From NCBI GenBank assembly GCA_035352895.1, contig DAOPYN010000003.1, positions 68,869 through 132,868 on the forward strand: a DNA stretch of 64,000 bases, given 5' to 3'. The position numbers and the translations under genes were made by a program. Origin of the DNA: UBA5070 sp035352895. GTDB lineage: Bacteria > Fibrobacterota > Fibrobacteria > UBA5070. This document shows, in pieces, positions 50,191 to 58,544 of the stretch (positions are counted from its first letter, which is position 1; each line of letters opens with the position of its first letter). The notes beneath the pieces are model-generated. The model ran no database searches. It saw nothing but the letters and a program-made list of their open reading frames with translations, and was not told the DNA's origin.

Positions 50191-51300
50191 ATGCAGTTCA
50201 CCGTCGCCAAATCGGCCTTGCTCGAGGCGCTGCAGATCTGCGCCAGCGCAGTGCCCGGAAAGAGCACCCTTCCCATCCTGCAGAACTTCCTCCTTTCGGC
50301 CGCCGAAGGAGAGCTCCGCATCACCGCCACCGATCTGGACCTGGGCGTTCGGATCGCCATCGCCGTGGATCTGCGGCAGAGTGGCGAGCTGGTGGTGCCG
50401 GCCCGTTCGCTCCTGGACGTGGTTCGCGAGCTCCCCGACCTCCCGGTGGAATTCTCGGTCAAGGACTTCCATCTGCAGGTCCGCTCCGAAGGCGGCTTCC
50501 AATGCCGCTTGGCAGGCGTGGACGGTTCGGAATTCCCGGCCTTGCCCCAGCTGGAGGACAACGACGGTTTCACGGTGACCTCCGGCACGCTGCGCAGACT
50601 TTCCGAACGCACGCTGTTCGCCGTGAGCACCGACCAGACCCGGCTTGCCCTCAACGGCATCCTGTGGGAGCCCTCGCAGGGACGCACCTCCATGGTGGCC
50701 ACCGACGGACATCGTCTGGGCCACGCCTGGACCACCACGGACAACCAGAATCTGTCGCACGGCGTGATCGTGCCACCCAAGGCCATCGGCCAGGTGCTGA
50801 AGGTCGCCGTGGGCGAAGACGCCCAGGTGGACGTCCATCTCGCCGACAATTCCGCCCGATTCCGCTGCGGAGTGGTCGAGGTGTTCACCAAGCTGATCGA
50901 GGGGCCCTACCCCAACTTCAGCCAGGTGATCCCCAAGACGTCCAGCCGCATCGCCACCGTGCACCGCGAGGACCTGGCCGCCATCGTGCGCCGCGTGGCC
51001 ACCCTGGCCAACCGCAACACCCGCCAGATCCGCCTGTCGTTCTCTCCCGGCCGTCTGGAGGTCAGCACCCAGAACCTGGACCTGGGCGGCGAAGGGCGCG
51101 ACTCCCTGCCCATCGAGTACCAGGGCGAGGGTTTCGACATCGGCTTCAACGCCGGGTACCTGTCGGAGATCCTCAAGCTCATCGACACTCCCCAGGTGCG
51201 CATGAAGATGAACCAGCCCACCCAGGCTTGCGTCCTGGAACCGGCCGTGGACGCGCCGGACGCGCTGTTCATCCTGATGCCCCTGCGTCTGTCCGACTGA
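50191..51300 (+). CDS. dnaN: DNA polymerase III sliding clamp (DnaN)
   Basis: 369 aa from ATG 50191 (an ATG at 50170 would add seven residues). Ring-shaped processivity factor of replication. The N-terminal MQFTVAKSALLEAL, the LPILQNFLL block, VATDGHRLGHA in the middle domain and the C-terminal AVDAPDALFILMPLRLSD (ending like the usual LMPMR-type motif) identify the beta clamp. Heads the dnaN-recF-dciA group. dnaA and gyrB, common neighbours, are not next to it. Confidence 0.96.
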   Translation: MQFTVAKSALLEALQICASAVPGKSTLPILQNFLLSAAEGELRITATDLDLGVRIAIAVDLRQSGELVVPARSLLDVVRELPDLPVEFSVKDFHLQVRSEGGFQCRLAGVDGSEFPALPQLEDNDGFTVTSGTLRRLSERTLFAVSTDQTRLALNGILWEPSQGRTSMVATDGHRLGHAWTTTDNQNLSHGVIVPPKAIGQVLKVAVGEDAQVDVHLADNSARFRCGVVEVFTKLIEGPYPNFSQVIPKTSSRIATVHREDLAAIVRRVATLANRNTRQIRLSFSPGRLEVSTQNLDLGGEGRDSLPIEYQGEGFDIGFNAGYLSEILKLIDTPQVRMKMNQPTQACVLEPAVDAPDALFILMPLRLSD

Positions 51301-51336
51301 GATCGCGAGGAAAGCCATCCAAGCGGCGAATAACCA

Positions 51337-51461
51337 CCGCTCGTCCTGAGGAGCGTAGCGTCTCGAAGGGCGGGCGGTGCAGGAAAATCCACAGAATGTT
51401 GTTTCCAGCTTGACGCCGCTGTCCATCGAGACAGGGCTGCGCCCTTCCTCAGGACGAGCGG
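51337..51461. repeat. palindromic repeat element between dnaN and recF
   Basis: A perfect 16-bp inverted repeat, CCGCTCGTCCTGAGGA at 51337-51352 and its complement at 51446-51461, brackets 125 bp. The inner arms partly match (TCTCGA on both sides). The sequence resembles short mobile palindromic elements scattered between genes in many bacterial genomes. Inside it a single DnaA-box-like AAATCCACA sits at 51385-51393. No ORF is present in the 51301-51522 gap. Confidence 0.6.
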
Positions 51462-51522
51462 TTTGCCATCGTGCCTTCATTCTCCCAGAGGCCGAGTCGC
51501 CTGCTCCAGAAGGCATGAGACC

Positions 51523-52629
51523 ATGCGCGTCCGTCGACTCCAACTGACCGATTTCCGATCCTGGCGCGAGGTCCAGCTGGAGGCCCACTCCGGTGCCAAT
51601 CTCCTTATGGGGCCCAACGGTTCCGGCAAGAGCAATCTGCTGGAAGCCCTCCACGTGTGCGCGCTGGGCTTTTCTCCACGGTCTCGCTCCGAACGCGATC
51701 TGGTGCGGTGGGGAGCGGAGCGATTCGTGACCCGGCTCCAGGCCTCGCGCGGCGAGACTCCGCTGGAGCTGGCCGCATCGTGCGACTTGGCGGGACGGAA
51801 GGAAACCCGGGTGGACGGGGTTCCCGGCCGGCTGTTCTCCCGGCTGGTGGGCCACCTTTCGGTGGTGGGGCTCTACCCGGAAGATCTCCAATTCGTGCGG
51901 GGTGGACCGGAACTGCGTCGATCGTACCTGGACGCGCTGAGCTGCCAGTTGGACCCGGGTCTGGTGGAACCCTTGCGCGAGTACGCCCGGGTGGTCAAGC
52001 AGCGCAACGCCTGCCTCAAGGAGGGGGACCAACGCGACGCCCAGCTTCTGGAGGTCTTGGACCACCAGATGATCGAAAAGGCCATTCCCCTCCTGGAAGC
52101 ACGGATGGATCTGGTGGAGCGCCTGGTGGAACCCGTCGCGAGGTTGCATGGGAGCCTCTCCGGCCAGTCGGAATCGGTGGACCTGTTCTACCGCGGAAGC
52201 TACGGCACGGAGGATCTGCCCCGACGCGGAGCCCCTCTCCGGGAAAGGCTGGAATCGCGACGCCGCGCCCTGCGAAACGCGGAATCCGCCGCGCAGAGCA
52301 CGCTGTTCGGGCCGCACCGCGACGAACTGACCATCCTGCTGTCCGGAAGACCCGCCCGCGAGACCGCGTCGCAGGGCCAGACCCGCACCCTGGCCATCGC
52401 CCTGCGACTGGCTTCGGCGGAACTGCTGGCCCGGCATCCGGATCGGCCGCCGGTGCTGCTTCTGGACGATGTCTTCGCCGAACTGGACGGGCCACGCCGC
52501 GAACGGCTCGCCAAGCTCCTGCCGCGAGGCGGACAGTCGTTCCTGTGCTCGCCGCACCGCGCGGACCTCCCCTTCGAAGTGGATCGCACCTTCCTGCTGG
52601 AGCCCGGCGGGCTCCGGGAGACCCGGTGA
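51523..52629 (+). CDS. recF: DNA repair/recombination protein RecF
   Basis: 368 aa from ATG 51523 with GAAGG upstream. SMC-like ATPase that loads RecA at gaps. The Walker A GPNGSGKSNLLEAL is near residue 30, the RecF-specific block LYPEDLQFVRGGPELRRSYLDALSC near 130, the ABC-type signature region ASQGQTRTLAIALRLAS and Walker B PVLLLDDVFAELD near the end. Coupled to the following dciA-like gene by GTGA. The dnaN-recF pair is conserved in many phyla. Confidence 0.95.
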   Translation: MRVRRLQLTDFRSWREVQLEAHSGANLLMGPNGSGKSNLLEALHVCALGFSPRSRSERDLVRWGAERFVTRLQASRGETPLELAASCDLAGRKETRVDGVPGRLFSRLVGHLSVVGLYPEDLQFVRGGPELRRSYLDALSCQLDPGLVEPLREYARVVKQRNACLKEGDQRDAQLLEVLDHQMIEKAIPLLEARMDLVERLVEPVARLHGSLSGQSESVDLFYRGSYGTEDLPRRGAPLRERLESRRRALRNAESAAQSTLFGPHRDELTILLSGRPARETASQGQTRTLAIALRLASAELLARHPDRPPVLLLDDVFAELDGPRRERLAKLLPRGGQSFLCSPHRADLPFEVDRTFLLEPGGLRETR

Positions 52630-52985
52630 ACACCCCCGGACCCAACCGCTGGCTGGGCGGAAAGGAATTGGACAAATTCCGTCGCAAGGAACGCGCGCGC
52701 GAGGAGGCGGACGCCGAGCCCCTGAAGGATCTCCTGGGCAACTACCTGCAGCGATCTTCGCTGGGAAACGCGCTGCTGCCCGCGTCCCCCGCGTTCCAGA
52801 AGGCGTGGAACGAAGCGGCCGGCGCCCTGGCCAGCCGCTGCACCCCCTGCAAGTGGGAACGGGGCACGTTGTGGGTGGACGTTCCCGATCCGGGTTGGAA
52901 ATTCGAGCTGCGGTGGAGGCTGGCGGAACTCGCCCAGGCCATGCGCGACCGCGGCATCGCGGTGCGTCAGATCCGCATCCGCTGA
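52626..52985 (+). CDS. DUF721/DciA-like protein
   Basis: 119 aa from GTG 52626. The C-terminal 80 residues match the DUF721 fold (FQKAWNEAAGALASRCTPCKWERGTLWVDVPDPGWKFELRWR), preceded by a basic N-terminal helix (LDKFRRKERAREEAD). DciA proteins recruit the replicative helicase DnaB in most bacteria lacking DnaC. Location after recF is exactly where dciA is found in many genomes, so I assign it on sequence and context together. Its stop is 7 bp from the convergent nuoA. Confidence 0.85.
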   Translation: MNTPGPNRWLGGKELDKFRRKERAREEADAEPLKDLLGNYLQRSSLGNALLPASPAFQKAWNEAAGALASRCTPCKWERGTLWVDVPDPGWKFELRWRLAELAQAMRDRGIAVRQIRIR

Positions 52986-52992
52986 AGCGGCG

Positions 52993-53394
52993 TCAGTCCC
53001 AGTCCAGGGCGCCCTTGTGCCACAGGTACAGGTACACGGCTTCCAGCATCACCAGGAAGGCAAGCAGGATCCACAGCAGGTTCCAGCCACCGTCCAGAAA
53101 GCGGATGGCCCAAGGGTAGAGGAAGGCGACCTCGATATCGAAGGCCAGGAAGATCATGGCCACCAGGTAGAACTTCACGGAAAAGCGCTCGTCGGCGCTG
53201 CCAGCGGTGTTGGAGAGACCGCATTCGTACGCGTCCCCCTTGGCCTGGAAGGTCTTGCGCGACCGGTTGAGGAACCAGTTGACCCCAACCAGGAAAGACG
53301 GCACCAGGATTCCCAGGATGACCAGGACAGTGAGCGGGAAGACGACATCGAAGGTGGATGGTTGCATCATGGTGTCCGGAAAATTAGAACTCAT
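52993..53394 (-). CDS. nuoA: NADH-quinone oxidoreductase subunit A (NuoA), isolated
   Basis: 133 aa with three transmembrane helices (residues 18-38, 72-95, 100-122). The conserved middle YECGLSNTAGSADERFSVKFYL and FDIEVAFLYPWA identify NuoA, a small membrane subunit of complex I near the quinone site. The ATG at 53394 overlaps the rfbC stop (ATGA); ATG 53370 is an alternative. NuoA normally heads a nuoA-N operon, but here it is the last gene and its downstream neighbour is convergent. The rest of complex I must be elsewhere, or this copy is an orphan. Confidence 0.92.
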   Translation of the reverse strand: MSSNFPDTMMQPSTFDVVFPLTVLVILGILVPSFLVGVNWFLNRSRKTFQAKGDAYECGLSNTAGSADERFSVKFYLVAMIFLAFDIEVAFLYPWAIRFLDGGWNLLWILLAFLVMLEAVYLYLWHKGALDWD

Positions 53395-53936
53395 GCGCCC
53401 AGGGAAGCGCGGTACTGGGCGAAACTCTGGTTGGATTGGTCGCGAGCCGACACGATGGCGTCCTGCAACGGCCAAGCCACGGCGATGTCCGGGTCGTTCC
53501 AGGCGATCCCGGATTCGGTGGCGGGATTGTAGACCGCAGAGCACTTGTAGAGGACTTCCGCCTCCTGGGACAACACGCAGAACCCGTGGGCGAAGCCAAC
53601 GGGGATGAACAGCTGGCGATGGCTCTCGGAATCCAGTTCGATGCCCCACCACTTGCCGAAGGTGGCCGATCCCGGGCGGATGTCCACGGCCACGTCCCAG
53701 ATCTTGCCGCGCCCGCAGCGCATCAGCTTGGCCTGTCCGGGAACGGTCTGGAAGTGCAGTCCCCGGAGCACCCCACGGGTGCTGAAACTGTGGTTGTCCT
53801 GCACGAAACCCACCTGGATCCCCGCGTCCTTGTAGCGAGCGGCGTTGTACGGTTCCAGGAAGAATCCACGTTCGTCGCGGAACACCTTGGGCTCGATCAC
53901 CACCAGGCCTTCCAGGCCACCGGGCATCACGTTCAT
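53391..53936 (-). CDS. rfbC: dTDP-4-dehydrorhamnose 3,5-epimerase (RfbC/RmlC)
   Basis: 181 aa, full length. Epimerises C3 and C5 of dTDP-4-dehydro-6-deoxyglucose, one step before RmlD. Cupin motifs: VFRDERGFFLEPYN, the catalytic His in GVLRGLHFQ, IWDVAVDIRPGSATFGKW and FIPVGFAHGF. The ATG overlaps the PorV-like stop (ATGA) and its own stop overlaps nuoA. Located far from rfbD, so the rhamnose genes are dispersed in this genome. Confidence 0.94.
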   Translation of the reverse strand: MNVMPGGLEGLVVIEPKVFRDERGFFLEPYNAARYKDAGIQVGFVQDNHSFSTRGVLRGLHFQTVPGQAKLMRCGRGKIWDVAVDIRPGSATFGKWWGIELDSESHRQLFIPVGFAHGFCVLSQEAEVLYKCSAVYNPATESGIAWNDPDIAVAWPLQDAIVSARDQSNQSFAQYRASLGA

Positions 53937-54940
53937 GGATTCTCCAAAGGGGAGGGGGCGGGAGCGGCGGAAGCACCGACGTTCCAGCTGAGGGTGAGGG
54001 AGTGGACCGCGTTCAGAAGCCGCCACCACTGGAATCCGTAGGTGAGGGCGAGCGACCCGTTGGAAACCGTGCCACCCAAGGCCCAACGCTGGTCGTGCAG
54101 AGGGGGATTGTCCGGATCCTGGCGGCTGAGGACCCAGACCCGGAAGGCGTCTTCGACTTCCTGGAGATCGGTGCGGAACCCGCCGCGGACCTGGACCCAA
54201 TCGTTGACCTTGTATTCCACGCCGGTGCGGAGCATGAACTCGTTGTCCACGGGTTTCTGGACATCCTGATAGAGGTCCAACCCGCGAACACCAGGGCGGT
54301 ACAGCAGGGTGTACCCGAAGGACAACGGCATGGAGCCGAAATCCGACTCTTCCTTGGTATGCCCGGAAAGCTTGGTGCCCAGGTTGGACACGTACAGGGA
54401 GTGGGCGAACCGACGCGACCCCGGCTGGAACACGGTTCCCACGTCCACCGCCACCCCCCACGCCTGGGAGTCGTCGATGTCGAGGTTTTCCTCGACGGCC
54501 TTGAATCCCGCGCCCCAGGCGAATCGGTCGCCCAGAGCCTCGGCGAAGGCGACGTTCAGGAGCATCTCCTGCGGACGATGGATCCGGCCGGTGGGATCCC
54601 CCAGATCGGAGACCCCGGTGATCTCGCCGCTGGACTGGTAGTCCATGCGACCGGCGATCACCCCGCCCCAAAGCGGACGGGCGTAGGCGGCGAATCCTGG
54701 GACCACGTCGCTCATCTGGGCGCGGTAGCCCACTTCCAAACGGGTGCTCTGGAGCCGCGCGAAACTCGCCGGTTGCCAACCCAGCGAAGAGAGGTCCTCG
54801 CCTGCGGCGGGAACGCCGCACATCCCCACCATCCTGGCACCCTGGAAGTTGCGCAGGAAGACGAATTCGGCGGAGCCGGCGCTTCCGAATTGGGCGTAGG
54901 AAGCGCTGGCCAGGCCAAGCAGGGCGAAAAGGATCCTCAT
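53933..54940 (-). CDS. PorV/PorQ-like outer-membrane barrel protein
   Basis: 335 aa, signal MRILFALLGLASASYAQ. The first mature block, SAEFVFLRNFQGARMVGMCGVPAAGEDLSSLGWQPASFARL, follows the PorV/PorQ pattern (gly-rich turn, then W-x-PA), and the rest alternates amphipathic strands as in FadL-like barrels. PorV shuttles cargo in type IX secretion; PorQ is related. I cannot tell whether this is a secretion component or just a member of the barrel family. It heads the coupled porV-rfbC-nuoA run. Confidence 0.72.
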   Translation of the reverse strand: MRILFALLGLASASYAQFGSAGSAEFVFLRNFQGARMVGMCGVPAAGEDLSSLGWQPASFARLQSTRLEVGYRAQMSDVVPGFAAYARPLWGGVIAGRMDYQSSGEITGVSDLGDPTGRIHRPQEMLLNVAFAEALGDRFAWGAGFKAVEENLDIDDSQAWGVAVDVGTVFQPGSRRFAHSLYVSNLGTKLSGHTKEESDFGSMPLSFGYTLLYRPGVRGLDLYQDVQKPVDNEFMLRTGVEYKVNDWVQVRGGFRTDLQEVEDAFRVWVLSRQDPDNPPLHDQRWALGGTVSNGSLALTYGFQWWRLLNAVHSLTLSWNVGASAAPAPSPLENP

Positions 54941-54954
54941 GGGCAGCAATCTAT

Positions 54955-55566
54955 TCAATTGCGGCCGGTGCCGCATCGGCTGACCCCCAGGTCCTTCAGG
55001 ACTCCGTCGGCGAGCGAATAGATCCAACCGTGCACCTTCAAGGTCTGCCCTCGCTCCCAGGCTCCCTGCACGATCCCGCTGTGCGAGAGCGTGTGCACCT
55101 GCTTGGCCACGTTGAGCTCGCAGACACGGTCCTCCAATGCCTGCGACCCCAGCCCGGCGAGTTCGGTCCGGTGTTCGCGGCGCAGTTCCCGGATGGGCTC
55201 CAGCCAGAAATCGGCGATCCCCGGCAACCTCCCGGCCAACGCCTGGTGGATTCCTCCGCATCCATAGTGGCCCACCACCAGGATCTCGCGCACCTTCAGC
55301 ACATCCACCGCGTATTCCAGGACGGACATCAGGTTCACGTCGGTGGGATGGGCCAGGTTGGAGACATTGCGATGCACGAAGACCTGGCCGGGCACCAGGC
55401 CGGTGATCTGGTTGGCGGGAACCCGGCTGTCGGAACAACCGATCCACAGGAACCGCGGGCTCTGCTGCCGGGACAGTCGATGGAAGAATTCGGGATCGTC
55501 CATGCGCGTTCGATCGGCCCAAACCCGGTTCCGGGCCAGAAGATCGGCAGCGGTCAAGTCGTTCAT
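54955..55566 (-). CDS. beta-class carbonic anhydrase
   Basis: 203 aa from ATG 55566, with GGAG upstream. Interconverts CO2 and bicarbonate. Zinc ligands and active-site pair are visible: Cys and Asp-Arg in LWIGCSDSRVP, His and Cys in VGHYGCGGI, plus FVHRNVSNLAH and VLEYAV. Size and motifs fit the Can/CynT clade. It may supply bicarbonate for PurK and other carboxylations. Same direction as the PorV-like gene but separated by only 14 bp; co-transcription is possible. Confidence 0.94.
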   Translation of the reverse strand: MNDLTAADLLARNRVWADRTRMDDPEFFHRLSRQQSPRFLWIGCSDSRVPANQITGLVPGQVFVHRNVSNLAHPTDVNLMSVLEYAVDVLKVREILVVGHYGCGGIHQALAGRLPGIADFWLEPIRELRREHRTELAGLGSQALEDRVCELNVAKQVHTLSHSGIVQGAWERGQTLKVHGWIYSLADGVLKDLGVSRCGTGRN

Positions 55567-55650
55567 GAGCGGCTCCTGTGGGCTGGATTCTTTGCGACGC
55601 CGTTGCAACCTACAAACCCCATCCGGACGCAAAATCCCCTCGTCTTGTCC

Positions 55651-56985
55651 TTATGGCCAGAAGCGGTAGGCGAGCCCGAATCGCCAGGACCCCGCGCCCC
55701 GCGAATCCACCACGGTCCGATCGTCCGCTTCCCACGCACCGCGCCCCTGGAAAGCATCCCAGCGAACCGTGGCTCCCCAGGCATGGCGTGGATCCATCGC
55801 CCACAGGACACTCGCCTGGAATGCGGCGACCAACTCGCCGCGTCGGGCCCAGCCGCCACCTTCGAAAAGCGGCTGATCGGCCCCATCCACCGAGACCAGA
55901 TCCATCCGCAAGCCAGCTCGGACATCCGCTTCGAAGGCCCACCTCCGAAAGGTGCGCTGGAAGGAAACGACCGGCTCCACCCCCAGACCCACCCCCCAGG
56001 ACAGCGGAAGCCCCGTCGGAGCGATCGATCCGAAATCGTGTACGCGAAGCATGCCGTCCAGACCTGCTCGCACCCAAGATCCCACGGGAAGACGCGGCCC
56101 TCCCCCGAGCTCGCCACCCCAGGCGTCCCCAACTTGCAACCAGGAGAGGTCGGCGCGCCATGCCACATCTCCGGGGATCTCCCGCAAGATCCCTCCCTCC
56201 GACGGCAACCCGCCCACCACCGGCCGTGCGACCCACCGCCGGGAACGATCCTCCGGCCCCAAGGCGATCGCCCAGGCCTGCAGCTGGCCGTTGGAATCCA
56301 CCACACCCAACCGCCTTCCCGGAATGATCCCACCGGGACCTTTCACGAAACGGAACGTGCCGGCGGAAGAATCCAAAGACTCCACCCTGGCTGTCCGGAG
56401 GAACCTTCGATCGTCCAGGATCGAAGAGGCCATGACGCGAGGATGCCCAGCCAACTCCCGCGAGGCCCGCTCCAGGTCCCCGAAGCCGGTCATCGACGAT
56501 TTCCGCTCCACGGTCCGCGTCGAATCGCCCAAACGATGGGATCTGGCGACCACCAGGAAGGTGGCCTTGTGCTCGAAACGATTCCCATTGCGAACCACGT
56601 CCAGACCGACCACCTCCAGCGACAATTCGTGGACGGCGTCGAACTCCGCCAGGGCCGAAACCAGGTCCAAAGACTGGGTATCCCTGCGGACCTCCACCAT
56701 GCCGTCGCGTTCACCCCACCCCGACCAATCGTTGGCGAAGGTGTTTTCCAGACGGGACCGCAGTTGTTCGCAACGCGCCTTTTCCTCTTCCGCCTGGGTT
56801 CGGGCCAGCATCCGCAACGGGTGCACCACGCTCGCCTGCAACCGTTCGTAGGCCCGGCGCCGGAACTCCTCGTAGCCTGGGCACGCCTCCACGCGCGCCG
56901 GCGACCGCACGAAGGCTTCCTGGAACCCTCCCGCATCCCGGGCCGTCGCGGCTCCCGTCACGGCCAGCAGGATCGCGGCGATCAT
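55651..56985 (-). CDS. secreted hypothetical protein coupled to lolA
   Basis: 444 aa, ATG overlapping the lolA stop (ATGA). A signal peptide (IAAILLAVTGAATA) precedes a helical region (residues 20-95, RAYERLQASVVHPLRMLARTQ, AEEEKARCEQLRSRL), then mostly beta structure with paired hydrophobic strands toward the end (GAGSWRFGLAYRFWP), which suggests a small C-terminal barrel. I recognise no family. Tight coupling to the lipoprotein chaperone suggests an envelope function. Confidence 0.75.
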   Translation of the reverse strand: MIAAILLAVTGAATARDAGGFQEAFVRSPARVEACPGYEEFRRRAYERLQASVVHPLRMLARTQAEEEKARCEQLRSRLENTFANDWSGWGERDGMVEVRRDTQSLDLVSALAEFDAVHELSLEVVGLDVVRNGNRFEHKATFLVVARSHRLGDSTRTVERKSSMTGFGDLERASRELAGHPRVMASSILDDRRFLRTARVESLDSSAGTFRFVKGPGGIIPGRRLGVVDSNGQLQAWAIALGPEDRSRRWVARPVVGGLPSEGGILREIPGDVAWRADLSWLQVGDAWGGELGGGPRLPVGSWVRAGLDGMLRVHDFGSIAPTGLPLSWGVGLGVEPVVSFQRTFRRWAFEADVRAGLRMDLVSVDGADQPLFEGGGWARRGELVAAFQASVLWAMDPRHAWGATVRWDAFQGRGAWEADDRTVVDSRGAGSWRFGLAYRFWP

Positions 56986-57590
56986 CGACGCAAGTCGACC
57001 ACTTCGGCCCCCTTGGGCGGGACGTAGGCGAAATCCGCCTGTCCAGGCTTCCACTTGGAAATGGACAGGAGGTTCCAGGTGGTCGTGTTCCCCTCGGCCT
57101 CCTCCACTTCCAGACGCACCGGGACGAGCCCCTTTTCCTTCGCCCAGAGCGTGGCGCGGGAAAAACGGGAAAGCGGCGCCTTGGACACGTCCAGTTCCAA
57201 CCTCTGCACGGGCTTTCCGTCCAGGGTCTCGCGCCGGGACTTGGTTTCCGCTCCGGAAAGGGCAGCCTGGAGGATTTCCAACGGCAATCCCAGCTGATCC
57301 ACCTGCGAGGGACCGCGCAGAACCACCTGGTTGGTGGATGCGTTCCACTGCCACATGAGATTGCCGTCGGATACGGCGACCAATTCCGGGGCGCGGAAAC
57401 GGAAGCGGTTCCCCGAGGCAAGTTCCAAGGTCCCCGTGGTCCCGCGCGGCGGAGCGATGGAGCCTGGAGTGGCGACCACCATGGATAGCTTGATCCGGCA
57501 ATCCGGCATGGGAAGGGTCGCCGCCACCTTGGGCAGAAGAGGCTGGGCCCACAGGGGAACGGCGGCGAGCAGTGGGAGAATCCGGCGCAT
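56982..57590 (-). CDS. lolA: outer-membrane lipoprotein carrier protein (LolA)
   Basis: 202 aa with a signal peptide (RILPLLAAVPLWAQ). LolA carries lipoproteins across the periplasm. The LolA fold is seen in the strand set SGNRFRFRAPELVAVSDGNLMWQW, TNQVVLRG and the typical C-terminus FAYVPPKGAEVVDL. No LolB gene is near; many non-proteobacterial phyla lack LolB. It is divergent from the HEAT-protein gene with only 24 bp between them. Confidence 0.85.
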   Translation of the reverse strand: MRRILPLLAAVPLWAQPLLPKVAATLPMPDCRIKLSMVVATPGSIAPPRGTTGTLELASGNRFRFRAPELVAVSDGNLMWQWNASTNQVVLRGPSQVDQLGLPLEILQAALSGAETKSRRETLDGKPVQRLELDVSKAPLSRFSRATLWAKEKGLVPVRLEVEEAEGNTTTWNLLSISKWKPGQADFAYVPPKGAEVVDLRR

Positions 57591-57614
57591 GGTCGCTTTC
57601 TATCTTGGAGGACG

Positions 57615-58544
57615 ATGAATCGCACGCAGGCCCTGAAGGAGCTGCAACTCCTGGAAAACTACGAGTTCGACCGTTCGGATGCACCGGGTCGATTGCTGAC
57701 CCACCTTTCTTCCTCCGATGGCGAAGTCGTCCTGGCCGCGTTGCGGGCGAGCACGGGGTACTTCGGATTGCCCGGGATCTGGGAACGGATCTTCGAGCTG
57801 GCCGCCTCCGCCCAGGACGAAGAGACCCGCGCCATCGCCAACGCCTCGCTGTGGCCGGTCATGCAGGACGGCTCCGGCTGGGACTGGATGCCCGACGAGG
57901 ACGAGGAGATCGATCCCGAGATTCCCATGCCACCGGAGCCTCTGGTTCCCCGCGAGATCTACGAATCCACCAAGGCGCATCTTCTGGCCAAGGTGGACGC
58001 CAAGATGGAGACCATGGACGTGCGGCGCCGCTGCCTGGAAGCACTGGGCCACATCGCCTTCCTTCCCGAGGTGCGCACCCTGGTGCTGCGTTTCTACCAG
58101 GAAGCTCCCAACATCCTGGTGCGGGTCTCGGCGATCTACGCCATGGGACTGGTGGAAGACGACGAATTCGAGCGGATCGTGGTGGAGGAATTGGATTCCA
58201 CCCATCCGGACCTGCTGTCGGAGGCCATCCACGCCTGCGCGAACCTGCGTTTGGAGGAAGTGTGGTCCCGCGTGTCCGAACTCCTGGACCACCCGGACGA
58301 GGACGTGCGTTTCGAGGCCCTGGCCGCCACCGGGATGCTGGTCCCGCTGGCCGAATCCGAGTCCACCATGGAGGACCTTTCCGCTCGGTTCCGCGATGCC
58401 CGTTCGCGCGACGCCCTGCGGATCGCCGCGGCGGCCCTGGAGGAACGGCGGCTGGAGGAATCCGGCGAGGATGAAGCCTGGCGCATGGACCAGGTCCGCG
58501 ACGAGATCGATCGGATGACCGACACCAACCACGACGCGCAATGA
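57615..58544 (+). CDS. HEAT-repeat protein
   Basis: 309 aa built of helical HEAT-type repeats: RLLTHLSSSDGEVVLAALRAST, RRRCLEALGHIAFLPEVRTLVLRF, SEAIHACANLRLEEVWSRVSELLDHPDEDVRFEALAATGMLVPL in part. The acidic insert at residues 90-105 (MPDEDEEIDPEIP) breaks the array. Such proteins act as scaffolds. GGAGG lies just before the ATG. Coupled to the L,D-transpeptidase gene by ATGA, so it may help organise that enzyme, which is a guess. Confidence 0.82.
   Translation: MNRTQALKELQLLENYEFDRSDAPGRLLTHLSSSDGEVVLAALRASTGYFGLPGIWERIFELAASAQDEETRAIANASLWPVMQDGSGWDWMPDEDEEIDPEIPMPPEPLVPREIYESTKAHLLAKVDAKMETMDVRRRCLEALGHIAFLPEVRTLVLRFYQEAPNILVRVSAIYAMGLVEDDEFERIVVEELDSTHPDLLSEAIHACANLRLEEVWSRVSELLDHPDEDVRFEALAATGMLVPLAESESTMEDLSARFRDARSRDALRIAAAALEERRLEESGEDEAWRMDQVRDEIDRMTDTNHDAQ

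Noticed and set aside
51385..51393. DnaA-box-like AAATCCACA between dnaN and recF as evidence of an origin of replication.
   Set aside because: It is a single, imperfect match inside a repeat, with no AT-rich region or further boxes.
49402..52557. A 1051-codon minus-strand frame opposite dnaN and recF.
   Set aside because: Only its end (rnhA) is real. The rest is the antisense of two clear replication genes.
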